The notes below the pieces were generated by a model. That model saw nothing but the letters and a program-made list of their open reading frames with translations. It searched no databases and was not told where the DNA came from. Source: Citrobacter sp. Cu233 (lineage in GTDB: Bacteria; Pseudomonadota; Gammaproteobacteria; Enterobacterales; Enterobacteriaceae). From it: a stretch of 64,000 nucleotides of DNA. Made by a program: the position numbers and the translations under genes. Of this stretch, positions 31,943 through 41,816 are shown piece by piece; within the stretch, counting starts at the first letter, position 1; every line of letters starts with the position of its first letter. The stretch spans positions 186,001 through 250,000 of the forward strand of contig NZ_JAOWIF010000035.1 of the NCBI RefSeq assembly GCF_030332225.1, written 5' to 3'.

Positions 31943-32233
31943 ATGGAATACAAAGATCCTATGTTTGAACTGCTAAGCAGTCTGGAGCAGATTGTTTTTA
32001 AAGATGTATCGCAGACAGTTACTCAGACGCAAAAAACCAACCCTTTCGCTGAATTTGAACAACTACGACGAGGGACAGGTTTAAAAACAGATGATTTCGC
32101 CCGGGTGATGGGCGTGACGGTTGCGATGGTTCATGAATGGGAGTCTAAACGGGTGAAGCCATCCAGTACCGAATTGAAGTTGATGCGCCTGATTCAGGCA
32201 GACCCACGATTAAGTAAGCAGTTGATGGATTAG
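31943..32233 (+). CDS. yiaG: HTH-type regulator YiaG
   Basis: 96 residues with a Cro/C1-type (HigA-like) helix-turn-helix in the C-terminal half (LRRGTGLKTDDFARVMGVTV). Same length as E. coli YiaG. A TAGGAG ribosome site precedes ATG. It lacks an adjacent toxin gene, so it is a solitary regulator. Target unknown. Confidence 0.9.
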   Translation: MEYKDPMFELLSSLEQIVFKDVSQTVTQTQKTNPFAEFEQLRRGTGLKTDDFARVMGVTVAMVHEWESKRVKPSSTELKLMRLIQADPRLSKQLMD

Positions 32234-32352
32234 GTTATTTTCAAGTTTGATATAAGAGCGGTCCTGCAGAAGGGCCGTTCCTCCACTACTGATATCCACA
32301 AAAAAGAAAATAGTAGTTGCATCCATCTGCGTAAAATGAGTTAATGCGCTCA

Positions 32353-32513
32353 ACGGTTTGACGTACAGACCATTACAGCAGTTTAGTAAGGCAAGTCCCT
32401 TCAAGAGTTATCGTTGATACCCTTCGTAGTGAGCATTTCCTTTACTGTTAAAAAATCTGTAAAGCACGCCATATCGCCGAAAGGCACACTTATTTTTTAA
32501 AAGGTAATACACT
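32353..32513 (+). promoter_or_regulatory. cspA cold-shock 5' leader
   Basis: The long leader of cspA mRNA, starting near ACGGTTTGACG by comparison with E. coli. It contains the cold box TGACGTACAGA (32359-32369) and the downstream sequence CCGAAAGGCACACTT before the ribosome site. In E. coli this RNA refolds at low temperature to allow translation and to resist decay. Confidence 0.88.
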
Positions 32514-32726
32514 ATGTCCGGTAAAATGACTGGTATCGTAAAATGGTTCAACGCTGACAAAGGCTTCGGCTTCATCACTCCTGACGATGGCTCTAAAGAC
32601 GTGTTCGTACACTTCTCTGCTATCCAGAACGATGGCTACAAATCCCTGGACGAAGGTCAGAAAGTTTCCTTCACCATCGAAAGCGGCGCTAAAGGCCCGG
32701 CAGCTGGTAACGTAACCAGCCTGTAA
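32514..32726 (+). CDS. cspA: major cold-shock protein CspA
   Basis: 70-residue OB-fold RNA chaperone with RNP1 KGFGFITP and RNP2 VFVHFSAIQ. It melts mRNA structure after cold shock. It matches E. coli CspA in length and in every segment I recall. Strong terminator at 32750. Confidence 0.98.
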
Positions 32727-32749
32727 GCTTAAAAAGCTCAGAATTCAGG

Positions 32750-32778
32750 ATCCCTGCCAAACGGCGGGGATTTTTTTT
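32750..32778 (+). terminator. cspA terminator
   Basis: ATCCCTGCC / GGCGGGGAT stem (one mismatch), tetraloop, then eight T. Confidence 0.95.
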
Positions 32779-32837
32779 ATTTGTTCTCCACGCCCCTCCC
32801 CCGAACGCGTCTTTGCATTACTTTACCCATCACACCT

Positions 32838-32868
32838 TTGACCTTTCCCTAAGGGCAAGCTTTATAGT
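32838..32868 (+). promoter_or_regulatory. CueR/MerR-type promoter of cueP
   Basis: -35 TTGACC, an overlong 19-bp spacer and -10 TATAGT. The spacer holds a 17-bp dyad CTTTCCCTAAGGGCAAG (32843-32859). Overlong spacers with an internal dyad are the mark of MerR-family metal activators; cueP of Salmonella is CueR-controlled. Confidence 0.85.
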
Positions 32869-32910
32869 GAGCGAGTTTATATTCCACAATTTTCACAAGG
32901 AATTGAAGCT

Positions 32911-33450
32911 ATGTCGAAATCCTCACGGCTGTTATTTTTAAGTTTGCTCACAACCGGTACCGCCTTCGCGGCAACACCGGAAGCCAATTTTCTGGCTGAA
33001 CACGGACTCAGCGGGAAATCCGTCGAGCAAATAGTCGAGACCATTGACCAATCACCTCAGAGCCGCCCGCTGCCTTACTCAGCCTCTGTCACCAGTACCG
33101 CGCTGAAACTGTCTTCGGGCGACCAGGTGTATACGATGCCGCTCGGCGATAAGTTTTATCTGTCGTTTGCCCCCTATGAGTGGCAAACGCACCCTTGCTT
33201 CAACCACAGCCTTTCCGGTTGTCAGGGAGAAATGCCTGGGAAAAAATTCAACGTCAAAGTGACGGATAGCAAAGGGGATGTGGTTGTACAAAAAGAGATG
33301 AAAAGTGGTCAAAATGGCTTCGTCGGGGTTTGGCTACCGCGCAATATGACAGGCACCATCGCGGTAAGCTACAACGGTAAAACAGCAAAGTATCCCATTA
33401 AGACGATGGAAGATAGCCAGACCTGCCTGACAAAATTACAACTGCGCTGA
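32911..33450 (+). CDS. cueP: periplasmic copper-binding protein CueP
   Basis: 179 residues with a Sec signal (cut after TAFAA, about residue 20). Conserved cysteines Cys96 (HPCFNH), Cys104 (SGCQGEM) and Cys172 (SQTCLTK) match the copper-binding residues of Salmonella CueP. It handles Cu(I) in the periplasm and supplies copper to SodCII in Salmonella. E. coli K-12 lacks it at this place. It is flanked by cspA and glyS exactly as in Salmonella, so it is probably ancestral here rather than newly acquired. Confidence 0.95.
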   Translation: MSKSSRLLFLSLLTTGTAFAATPEANFLAEHGLSGKSVEQIVETIDQSPQSRPLPYSASVTSTALKLSSGDQVYTMPLGDKFYLSFAPYEWQTHPCFNHSLSGCQGEMPGKKFNVKVTDSKGDVVVQKEMKSGQNGFVGVWLPRNMTGTIAVSYNGKTAKYPIKTMEDSQTCLTKLQLR

Positions 33451-33456
33451 CAGCAT

Positions 33457-33497
33457 AAAAAAATGCCGGATAAGGCGGAGCCGCCATCCGGCATTTT
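33457..33497. terminator. REP-like bidirectional terminator, cueP/glyS
   Basis: AAAATGCCGGAT...ATCCGGCATTTT (12 bp) enclosing GGCGG/CCGCC. A-run on one side and T-run on the other, between convergent genes. Confidence 0.88.
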
Positions 33498-33516
33498 CTA
33501 AGTCAGCTCAGAACCG

Positions 33517-35586
33517 TTACTGCAGCAGCGAAATATCCGCAACGCGCAGGAACAGCTCGCGCAGTTTTTCGAGCATAGAAAGACGGTTAATACGCAGGTC
33601 TTTATCCTCTACGTTCACCATCACTTTCTCGAAGAACGCATCGACCGGCGCACGCAGCTCAGCTAATTCAACCAGCGCTTCCTGATAGTTCCCCGCGGCA
33701 AAGACAGGCTCCAGCTTGTCACGCAGCACAACCACCTGCATCGCCAGCGCAATTTCTTCTGGCTCTTTCAGCGTTGCCGCATTGACACGCTCATTCAGCG
33801 TTTCTTCGGACTTCGCCAGAATATTCGATACACGCTTGTTCGCGGCAGCCAGTGCAGAAGCGGCTTCCAGTGTACGGAAGTGCGAGACTGCCTTCATACG
33901 CGCGTCGAAATCAGCCGGACGAGTCGGACGACGCGCCAGCACGGCCTGAATGGTATCTACGGTATAGCCTTCATCCTGATACCAGGCGCGGAAGCGTCCC
34001 AGCATGAAGTCGATAACGTCATCCACCACGTTGGCGTTGGTCAGCTTGTCGCCATACAGACGTACCGCTTCTTCCGTCAGCGTTTGCAGATCCAGATTCA
34101 GGTTTTTCTCAACGATGATACGCAGCACACCCAGCGCGGCACGACGCAGTGCAAACGGGTCTTTGTCACCTTTCGGATGCTGACCGATACCGAAGATACC
34201 CGCCAGGGTGTCCATCTTATCGGCAATCGCAACCGCACAGGCAACCGGGTTAGACGGCAGGTCATCACCGGCGAAGCGCGGCTGATACTGCTCGTTCAAC
34301 GCAACGGCCACATCTTCCGCTTCGCCATCATGACGCGCGTAGTGCATGCCCATTACGCCCTGAGTGTCAGTGAACTCGAAGACCATGTTGGTCATCAGGT
34401 CGCACTTGGACAGCAGGCCAGCACGCGTTGCATGGTTAACATCAGCACCAATCTGTTCGGCAATCCAACCCGCCAGCGCCTGAATACGGTCAGTCTTGTC
34501 ACGCAGCGTACCCAGCTGTTGTTGGAACAGCACGGTTTGCAGGCGCGGCAGATTGTCTTCCAGACGTTTTTTGCGGTCAGTATTGAAGAAGAACTCGGCA
34601 TCCGCCAGACGCGGACGCACGACTTTCTCGTTACCAGAGATAATTTGCTGCGGATCTTTCGATTCGATGTTGGCAACGAAGATAAAGTTCGGCAGCAGTT
34701 TGCCGTCGTTGGCATACACCGGGAAGTATTTCTGGTCACCCTTCATGGTGTAAACCAGTGCTTCAGACGGTACAGCGAGGAATTTCTCTTCGAATTTAGC
34801 GGTCAGCACCACCGGCCATTCCACCAGCGAGGTGACTTCTTCCAGCAAGCTTTCGCTTAAGTCAGCGTTACCGCCGATCTTACGTGCAGCCTCTTCAGCA
34901 TCGGCTTTGATTTTGGCTTTACGCTCAGCGTAATCCGCGATCACTTTGCCACGCTGGCGCAGGATTTCTGGGTACTGATCGGCAGTATCAATAGTGAATT
35001 CAGGCTCGCCCATAAAGCGATGGCCACGGATCACCCGATCGGACTGAATCCCCAGAATCGTTGCCGGAATCACTTTGTCGCCCAACAGCAGAGTCACAGT
35101 GTGAACCGGACGCACGAAATGGACGTCAGACGCCCCCCAACGCATCAGTTTCGGGATCGGCAGCTTCGCCAGCGAAGTCGCAATCATGTTCGGCAGCAGC
35201 GTTTCTGCGCTTTCGCCTTTCACGTGCGCACGGTACAGCAGCCACTCACCTTTATCAGTGGTCAGACGTTCAGCCTGATCAACGGTGATACCACAACCAC
35301 GTGCCCAACCTTCTGCCGCTTTGCTCGGGTGACCGCTAGCATCAAACGCCTGGGCAATTGCCGGTCCGCGCTTCTCAACTTCACGATCGGGTTGAGATTC
35401 CGCCAGAGCAGCGACTTTCAGCGCCAGACGACGCGGAGCAGCAAACCACTCAACATTGCCGTGCGCGAGGCCAGCATTATCCAGCTCCGCGGTGAAGTTC
35501 GCAGCAAAGGACTCAGCCAGGCTGCGCAGTGCTTTTGGTGGCAGCTCTTCAGTGCCGATTTCCACCAGAAAAGTTTTCTCAGACAT
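33517..35586 (-). CDS. glyS: glycine--tRNA ligase beta subunit
   Basis: 689 residues of the heterotetrameric (alpha2beta2) bacterial GlyRS, beta subunit, carrying tRNA recognition and an HD-like domain ([20 protein letters not shown]). Length equals E. coli. It lies 9 bp after glyQ, co-translated. Confidence 0.98.
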   Translation of the reverse strand: MSEKTFLVEIGTEELPPKALRSLAESFAANFTAELDNAGLAHGNVEWFAAPRRLALKVAALAESQPDREVEKRGPAIAQAFDASGHPSKAAEGWARGCGITVDQAERLTTDKGEWLLYRAHVKGESAETLLPNMIATSLAKLPIPKLMRWGASDVHFVRPVHTVTLLLGDKVIPATILGIQSDRVIRGHRFMGEPEFTIDTADQYPEILRQRGKVIADYAERKAKIKADAEEAARKIGGNADLSESLLEEVTSLVEWPVVLTAKFEEKFLAVPSEALVYTMKGDQKYFPVYANDGKLLPNFIFVANIESKDPQQIISGNEKVVRPRLADAEFFFNTDRKKRLEDNLPRLQTVLFQQQLGTLRDKTDRIQALAGWIAEQIGADVNHATRAGLLSKCDLMTNMVFEFTDTQGVMGMHYARHDGEAEDVAVALNEQYQPRFAGDDLPSNPVACAVAIADKMDTLAGIFGIGQHPKGDKDPFALRRAALGVLRIIVEKNLNLDLQTLTEEAVRLYGDKLTNANVVDDVIDFMLGRFRAWYQDEGYTVDTIQAVLARRPTRPADFDARMKAVSHFRTLEAASALAAANKRVSNILAKSEETLNERVNAATLKEPEEIALAMQVVVLRDKLEPVFAAGNYQEALVELAELRAPVDAFFEKVMVNVEDKDLRINRLSMLEKLRELFLRVADISLLQ

Positions 35587-35595
35587 GGCCGCCTC

Positions 35596-36507
35596 TTATT
35601 TGTCTTTGTTGCACATCGGGAAGCCAAGGGCCTCACGGGAAGCGTAGTAAGCTTCTGCCACTGCTTTGGTCAGCGTGCGAATGCGCAGGATATAGCGCTG
35701 GCGCTCGGTGACGGAGATGGCTTTACGCGCATCCAGCAGGTTGAAGCTATGGGCGGCTTTCAGAATACGTTCATACGCAGGCAGTGGCAGCGGGTTTTCC
35801 AGCGCCAGCAGCTGCTGGGCTTCTTTCTCGTACTGCTCGAAGCAGGTGAACAGGAAGTCCACATCGGCGTATTCAAAGTTGTACGTGGATTGCTCCACTT
35901 CGTTCTGATGGAACACGTCGCCGTAGGTTGTTTTGCCCAGCGGACCGTCGCTCCAGACCAGGTCATAAACGCTGTCTACGCCCTGAATGTACATCGCCAG
36001 ACGTTCCAGACCGTAGGTGATTTCCCCGGTAACTGGCTTACATTCCAGACCACCAACCTGCTGGAAGTAGGTGAACTGCGTGACTTCCATGCCGTTCAGC
36101 CACACTTCCCAACCGAGACCCCAGGCACCCAGCGTCGGGTTCTCCCAGTTATCTTCCACGAAACGGATATCGTGAATGGTCGGGTCCATACCCAGCTCTT
36201 TCAGAGAACCCAGGTACAATTCCTGAATATTATCCGGTGACGGCTTAATCACTACCTGAAACTGATAGTAGTGCTGTAAGCGGTTCGGGTTTTCGCCATA
36301 GCGCCCGTCGGTCGGACGACGAGAAGGCTGCACATAAGCAGTCGCCATCGGTTCCGGCCCCAGTGCACGCAGGCAGGTCATTGGGTGAGATGTTCCCGCG
36401 CCGACTTCCATGTCCAATGGTTGAACGATGGTACAGCCCTGGCGAGCCCAGTAATCCTGTAAGGTCAGGATCAAGCCCTGGAAGGTCCTGGTATCAAACT
36501 TTTGCAT
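35596..36507 (-). CDS. glyQ: glycine--tRNA ligase alpha subunit
   Basis: 303-residue class II synthetase catalytic subunit that activates glycine. Starts [20 protein letters not shown]. Class II motifs are visible around [20 protein letters not shown] and [19 protein letters not shown]. Upstream of glyS in one operon. Confidence 0.98.
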
Positions 36508-36602
36508 ATTATTTCGTGCTGGATACGTGTGGATTTAAAGGAAGCGATCAGTATACCCGCTGGCTGCAAGATATACAGTACGAAACGGGAAAAAGGGGGA
36601 AC

Positions 36603-36911
36603 TTAGCGCATGGAAAGGTGCAAAAACTGCCCGTCTGCGTCAAATGAGCAGACAAAACTCTCTTTACGGAAGGTAGAACCGCGCATCTCATAGCTACCCT
36701 GGAATTGCTCAAGACCGGTGATAGCAATTTTCTGGGCACCCGTATTATAAAGCTCCGATGCTTCACTTTTGCACAATGACTCCATATCCAGCGAACGCGT
36801 GGCAGTAATTTTGACCTTTTGCGCTTTCTGCACGGGTGCTGACGATTGTGGATCGGCACACCCCGCCAGCAGCAGCGTGAGGATTGCTGGAAAGAAATAC
36901 TTCATCATCAT
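36603..36911 (-). CDS. ysaB: small lipoprotein YsaB
   Basis: 102 residues. Lipoprotein signal MMMKYFFPAILTLLLAGC with lipidated Cys near residue 18; the C-terminal half is conserved (EQFQGSYEMRG, FVCSFDADGQFLHLSMR). The start is placed at the first of three Met codons (36911), as in E. coli; a longer frame to 37043 adds unrelated residues. Function unknown. Confidence 0.9.
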   Translation of the reverse strand: MMMKYFFPAILTLLLAGCADPQSSAPVQKAQKVKITATRSLDMESLCKSEASELYNTGAQKIAITGLEQFQGSYEMRGSTFRKESFVCSFDADGQFLHLSMR

Positions 36912-37081
36912 TTTATTACCGCCTGGTTTGCTGGTCAGTCTTATTATTAGTGTCGGGAAACAGATCCTATTGTGAGAATCTCCCCAGACCCTCACAAGCT
37001 TTAGCGTAATAACTCGGATTAATCCAGTGAGCGACGTTCGCAAATACCGGTCAGACTTTTTTAATGAAAACAGAGGAACTG

Positions 37082-38077
37082 ATGCAGCCCAAGATTTTCT
37101 GGATTGATAACTTACGCGGGATAGCCTGTTTAATGGTTGTGATGATTCACACCACGACCTGGTACATCACCAATGCGCAAAGCGTCAGCCCGGTAACCTG
37201 GGATCTTGCCAATGTGCTAAATTCAGCTTCTCGCGTTAGCGTCCCGCTGTTTTTTATGATCTCGGGCTATCTCTTTTTTGGCGAACGCAGCGCCAGACCG
37301 CGACATTTCATCCGCATTGCGTTGTGCATTCTGTTTTACAGCACCGTGGCACTGGCCTACATCCTGCTGTTCACCTCGATCAACGCTGAGCTATCGTTGA
37401 AAAACCTGCTGCAAAAACCGGTGTTCTACCACCTGTGGTTTTTCTTCGCTATTACCGTTATCTACCTGGTATCCCCATTGATTCAGGTGAAAAATGTCAG
37501 CGGAAAAATGCTGCTGGCATTGATGGTCGTGATTGGCGTTATTGCCAATCCCAATACCGTATCGCAAAAATTGGGCGGCTTTGAGTGGCTACCCATCAAC
37601 CTGTACATCAGTGGCGATACGTTCTACTACATTCTGTACGGCATGCTGGGCCGGGCAATTGGCATGATGGAGACACAAAAGCGCTCACTCACCGGGCTCT
37701 GCGCAGCGTTGTGTATCGTCGCCGTGTTTGTGATTTCCCGCGGGACGCTGCATGAGCTCCAGTGGCGAGGTAATTTTGCCGATACCTGGTATCTCTATTG
37801 TGGCCCGGCAGTATTTATCTTTGCTGCATCGCTCCTGACGCTGGTCAAAAACACGCTCAGCACACGCACACTGCCCATACTGGGGCTTATTTCCCGTCAC
37901 TCGTTAGGTATTTACGGTTTCCACGCGCTGATCATTCATGCACTGCGCACGAATGGCATCGAATTTAAGAACTGGCCTCTGCTGGATATGCTGTGGATTT
38001 TTAGCGTTGCGCTGGCAGGCAGCCTGCTGCTTTCCATGCTGCTACAGCGCATCGATACGCGCAGACTGGTAAGTTAG
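37082..38077 (+). CDS. wecH: O-acetyltransferase WecH (enterobacterial common antigen)
   Basis: 331-residue acyltransferase-3 family membrane protein with about 10 TM helices. Conserved catalytic His/Arg region near the N-terminus ([19 protein letters not shown]). It O-acetylates GlcNAc residues of enterobacterial common antigen. The start is ATG 37082 with GAGGA upstream; an ATG at 37064 would add six residues. The last 4 bp overlap the convergent yiaB. Confidence 0.94.
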   Translation: MQPKIFWIDNLRGIACLMVVMIHTTTWYITNAQSVSPVTWDLANVLNSASRVSVPLFFMISGYLFFGERSARPRHFIRIALCILFYSTVALAYILLFTSINAELSLKNLLQKPVFYHLWFFFAITVIYLVSPLIQVKNVSGKMLLALMVVIGVIANPNTVSQKLGGFEWLPINLYISGDTFYYILYGMLGRAIGMMETQKRSLTGLCAALCIVAVFVISRGTLHELQWRGNFADTWYLYCGPAVFIFAASLLTLVKNTLSTRTLPILGLISRHSLGIYGFHALIIHALRTNGIEFKNWPLLDMLWIFSVALAGSLLLSMLLQRIDTRRLVS

Positions 38078-38439
38078 AGTTTATCAGAATGTGCCTCTTC
38101 CGTTGGGCACATCAGCAAAATCAGCCCTGATATACACACACAGAACGCTGCCGGGTACAGCCCCATTTCGAGGGGGGCTAACGGGGCATTCCACACCCCC
38201 ACGAGCAGTAACCCGACCGTTATGAGCGCGACCATCTGACACACAGAAGCAAAGCGCTCATCACTCTGATTACGGTTTTCAGCTCGCTGGTAAGCGTACA
38301 TCACGAACAATCCGGTCATCAGAACACCTAAAAAGTAACCTTTTCCGCTGAGTAAGGGGCATGACCACCCCAGGCCTGTGCAGTAAATGAGTGCGCCGGA
38401 AAGAAACAATAGCCATGGCAATAGCCGCGTCGTCTTCAT
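38074..38439 (-). CDS. yiaB: inner-membrane YiaA/YiaB-family protein
   Basis: 121 residues with four TM segments and the family core [20 protein letters not shown]. It fits E. coli YiaB better than YiaA in length and sequence. Only one member is present here; E. coli has yiaA and yiaB side by side. The start is ATG 38439 (MKTTRLLPW) with GGAG upstream. Function unknown. Confidence 0.88.
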   Translation of the reverse strand: MKTTRLLPWLLFLSGALIYCTGLGWSCPLLSGKGYFLGVLMTGLFVMYAYQRAENRNQSDERFASVCQMVALITVGLLLVGVWNAPLAPLEMGLYPAAFCVCISGLILLMCPTEEAHSDKL

Positions 38440-38579
38440 TGGGATCTCCTTATCCTCTACCACGGATACATTATGAATACCCCACTCAAGACAACACAGA
38501 AAAACGCTATTTCACTGAAATTTCAGAATACATTCATGCACACGAATTATTGATTCAATGGAAACATATGTGTGGGAAA

Positions 38580-38602
38580 TCCCCTCTGCTCATCAGAGGG
38601 GA
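38580..38602 (-). terminator. xylAB terminator hairpin
   Basis: TCCCCTCTG / CAGAGGGGA perfect 9-bp stem with a 5-base loop, 6 bp past the xylB stop; TTT follows on the minus strand. Confidence 0.75.
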
Positions 38603-38608
38603 ACACGA

Positions 38609-40063
38609 TCAGGACATCAAGGGCAGCAATTGCTGATAGATACGACGGAAGGTTTCCCGACGTTGTTGATAACGAGCATGATGCTCTGCATCAGGATAAT
38701 GCGCCTGTTCCAGCCCCAGTTGAGGCAGTAAGTCAGAGAGTGGTTGTTGTGGATTCATCGCAATTTGTGCCAGCCGTGCTGCGCCCAGGGCAGGACCGAC
38801 ATCTCCGCCGGTACGGTAATCCAGCTGCAGCCCGCTGATATCGGACAACATCTGCCGCCAGTATTCGCTACGCGCCCCACCACCAATGAGCGTAATGCTG
38901 GCCGGTGTAACGCCACAGGCATGTACCACATCCATACCATCAGCTAAAGCAAATCCCACACCTTCAAGTACCGCTCGCGCCAGTTCTGCCGACCCATGCT
39001 GATGCGTCAGGCCAAAAAAGACGCCTTTCGCCTGCGGGTTATTGTGCGGCGTACGTTCACCTGACAGATAGGGCAAGAACCAGACCGGTTCAGCCTGCTC
39101 ATTTGCCTGCTGTGCGGCATCAATCAGCGCAGGTACGCTTATCAACCCGGTTAATTTTGCCGCCCAGTCGAGGCAGGATGCGGCGCTCAGCATCACTGAC
39201 ATCAGATGCCACCGTTCAGGCAACGCGTGGCAGAAGCTGTGTACCGCACTTTCTGGTTTACTGAGAAAGCCGTCGCTTACAGCAAAGTAGACGCCGGATG
39301 TCCCCAATGACAGCATTGCCTGGCCTGCATTCATCATCCCTACGCCAACCGCACCCGCCGCGTTATCGCCACCACCCGCAACGACCGCAACCTCTGACAT
39401 GCCCCAGGATTGCGCGACACCAGGCAACAGAGTTCCGGTAATCGCACTGCCCTCATACAAGGTCGGCATATGTGCGCGAGTCAGTTGACACGCAGACAAC
39501 ATGACGTCACTCCAGTCACGTTTCGCGACATCCAGCCACATCGTACCTGCGGCATCCGACATATCGCTGGCAAACTCTCCGGTCATACGCAGACGCAGGT
39601 AATCTTTCGGCAGCAGGACTTTATCAACCTGGCTGAAAATGTCCGGTTCATGGCGCTGAACCCACAGCAATTTAGGGGCGGTAAAGCCAGGCATCATCAG
39701 ATTGCCGGTAATCATACGAGATTGCGGCACCTGATTTTCCAGCATCACGCATTCTTCAGCGCAGCGACCGTCGTTCCACAGGATTGCCGGACGCAGAACC
39801 TTCTGCTGCTTATCAAGCAGCGTCGCGCCGTGCATCTGCCCGGCAATACCTAACGCCTTTACCTCGCTGAGAGAATGTTGTTGACCCAACGCTTTTACAG
39901 CACGATCCGTCGCCAGCCACCACTGTTCAGGATCCTGCTCTGACCATAATGGATGAGGCCGGGAGACGGTCAGTTTCTCCGTGTACGAGGCCACCACATC
40001 GCCCTGCTCGTTCAGCAGAATGGCCTTTACGCCTGATGTACCAAGATCTATCCCGATATACAT
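38609..40063 (-). CDS. xylB: xylulokinase
   Basis: 484-residue FGGY-family kinase (D-xylulose to D-xylulose 5-phosphate). N-terminal GIDLGTSGVKAILLNEQGDV phosphate loop, catalytic Asp in NDGRCAEE, and C-terminal GGGARSEYWRQML. Length equals E. coli. Second gene of xylAB, 72 bp after xylA with a hairpin between. Confidence 0.98.
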   Translation of the reverse strand: MYIGIDLGTSGVKAILLNEQGDVVASYTEKLTVSRPHPLWSEQDPEQWWLATDRAVKALGQQHSLSEVKALGIAGQMHGATLLDKQQKVLRPAILWNDGRCAEECVMLENQVPQSRMITGNLMMPGFTAPKLLWVQRHEPDIFSQVDKVLLPKDYLRLRMTGEFASDMSDAAGTMWLDVAKRDWSDVMLSACQLTRAHMPTLYEGSAITGTLLPGVAQSWGMSEVAVVAGGGDNAAGAVGVGMMNAGQAMLSLGTSGVYFAVSDGFLSKPESAVHSFCHALPERWHLMSVMLSAASCLDWAAKLTGLISVPALIDAAQQANEQAEPVWFLPYLSGERTPHNNPQAKGVFFGLTHQHGSAELARAVLEGVGFALADGMDVVHACGVTPASITLIGGGARSEYWRQMLSDISGLQLDYRTGGDVGPALGAARLAQIAMNPQQPLSDLLPQLGLEQAHYPDAEHHARYQQRRETFRRIYQQLLPLMS

Positions 40064-40086
40064 AGGGTATCGTTCCTTAAAGAAAG

Positions 40087-40112
40087 GCCCGGTAGCGAAT
40101 CGCTATCCGGGC
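40087..40112 (-). repeat. hairpin between xylA and xylB
   Basis: GCCCGGTAGCG / CGCTATCCGGGC, 11-bp stem with one bulge, AAT loop. It is REP-like and may give xylA higher mRNA levels than xylB. Confidence 0.7.
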
Positions 40113-40135
40113 TTACGGACGTACTCAGCAGTCCG

Positions 40136-41458
40136 TTATTTGTCGAACAAATAATGGGTTACCAGATTTTCCAGCTGTTCCTGATGGCCGCTCTGATGCA
40201 CCGGAGCCAGGTTATGTTGTTCAGCGTACTGCGCAATTTCCGTCAGCGTCATCTGACCTTTCAGAATTTGCTGGCCCAGCTCACCATTCCAACCGGCATA
40301 ACGTTTTGCCACGCGCTGATCCAGACCACCGTCCTCAATCATACGGGCCGCAATTTTCAGCGACAGCGCCATAGTATCCATCGCACCAATATGACCATAG
40401 AACAGATCGTATTTATCAGTACTCTGACGACGGACTTTGGCATCAAAGTTCAGGCCACCAGTGGTAAAACCGCCCGCTTTCAGGATTTCGTACATGACCA
40501 GCGCATTCTCTTCTACGCTGTTCGGGAATTGGTCAGTATCCCAGCCCAGTTGTGCGTCGCCACGGTTCGCATCGACGGAACCAAATAGCCCCAGGGCAAT
40601 CGCCGTAGCGATTTCGTGGTGGAACGAATGGCCTGCCAGCGTGGCATGGTTTGCTTCAATATTCAGTTTGATCTCTTTTTCCAGACCGAACTGCTTCAGG
40701 AATCCGTAAACGGTCGCAGCATCGTAGTCATACTGGTGTTTAGTGGGTTCTTGCGGCTTCGGTTCGATCAATAAGGTGCCCTGGAAACCAGTTTTGTGTT
40801 TATGCTCGACCACCAGTTGCATAAAGCGGCCAATCTGCTCACGTTCCTGACGCAGGTCGGTATTAAGCAGCGTTTCATAACCTTCACGGCCGCCCCACAA
40901 AACGTAGTTCTCACCACCTAATCTATGTGTGGCATCCATGGCAGTCACGACCTGTGTAGCCGCCCAGCTGAAAACTTCCGGGTCCGGGTTAGTCGCTGCA
41001 CCTGCGCCATAACGTGGGTTAGTAAAGCAGTTTGCCGTACCCCACAGCAGTTTCACGCCGCTCTGTTCCTGTTTTGCCGCCAGCACATCCACCATCTGGG
41101 CAAAGTTATTTTTATACTCTTTCAGTGACGCGCCTTCAGGCGAGACGTCAACATCATGGAAACAGTAGTAAGGCACATTCAGCTTATGGAAAAACTCAAA
41201 AGCCACATCCGCTTTACGTTTTGCCAGCGCCAATGCTTCACCCGGCTGTTGCCACGGACGGTCGAAGGCTCCCATACCGAACATATCCGCGCCGTTCCAA
41301 CAGAAAGTGTGCCAGTAGCAGGCGGCAAAGCGCAGATGATCTTCCATACGCTTGCCCAGCACGATTTCATCAGGGTTGTAATGGCGAAATGCGAGTGGGT
41401 TAGTGGATTTTGTACCTTCAAAACGAACGCGATCGAGTTGGTCAAAATAAGCTTGCAT
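40136..41458 (-). CDS. xylA: xylose isomerase
   Basis: 440 residues, TIM barrel, D-xylose to D-xylulose. Catalytic [10 protein letters not shown] (His and Asp) and metal region [18 protein letters not shown] are intact. The start is [10 protein letters not shown] at 41458, as in E. coli; the frame stays open to 41488. It faces xylR with no xylFGH between. Confidence 0.98.
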   Translation of the reverse strand: MQAYFDQLDRVRFEGTKSTNPLAFRHYNPDEIVLGKRMEDHLRFAACYWHTFCWNGADMFGMGAFDRPWQQPGEALALAKRKADVAFEFFHKLNVPYYCFHDVDVSPEGASLKEYKNNFAQMVDVLAAKQEQSGVKLLWGTANCFTNPRYGAGAATNPDPEVFSWAATQVVTAMDATHRLGGENYVLWGGREGYETLLNTDLRQEREQIGRFMQLVVEHKHKTGFQGTLLIEPKPQEPTKHQYDYDAATVYGFLKQFGLEKEIKLNIEANHATLAGHSFHHEIATAIALGLFGSVDANRGDAQLGWDTDQFPNSVEENALVMYEILKAGGFTTGGLNFDAKVRRQSTDKYDLFYGHIGAMDTMALSLKIAARMIEDGGLDQRVAKRYAGWNGELGQQILKGQMTLTEIAQYAEQHNLAPVHQSGHQEQLENLVTHYLFDK

Positions 41459-41816
41459 AATAAGCTCCATAATCAGGTAATACGGCAAGTAAACTGCGAT
41501 ACAGTCATACTGGAATTTCCTGATTTATTGCTCAATTACGTTATTTCACACCGCCATTAAGAGAATACCCAAATGTGCGCTGGCTCCCAAAAATGCACAC
41601 TGAATAAGCAATTAAAAAAGCGATCGCGATCGGCTCTTCATCAATAAACAAAAAACCGTAATACGCAGATAAGAAATGACAATTGTCTTCCTGGTCGTGG
41701 TGTGTGAATTTTGCGTAGTGTTACCCAAATAAGAAATTTGTCACGCTTCATCAAGTAGTCGCACCTGCGGTTTGGTAGTATCGACAGGCCACGTTAACCT
41801 TTCAGGATAGGCTCTT
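41459..41816. promoter_or_regulatory. divergent xylA/xylR control region
   Basis: 358 bp without a gene. By homology it should hold XylR operators and the xylA promoter. I see a CGATCGCGATCG palindrome (41621-41632) and a GACAATTGTC palindrome further downstream, but no clean TGTGA-N6-TCACA CRP site. In E. coli the xylFGH transporter operon starts from this side. Confidence 0.6.

Noticed and set aside
35020-36240. 406-codon open frame on the + strand opposite glyS/glyQ.
   Set aside because: It spans the antisense of two essential genes and their junction; shadow of codon bias.
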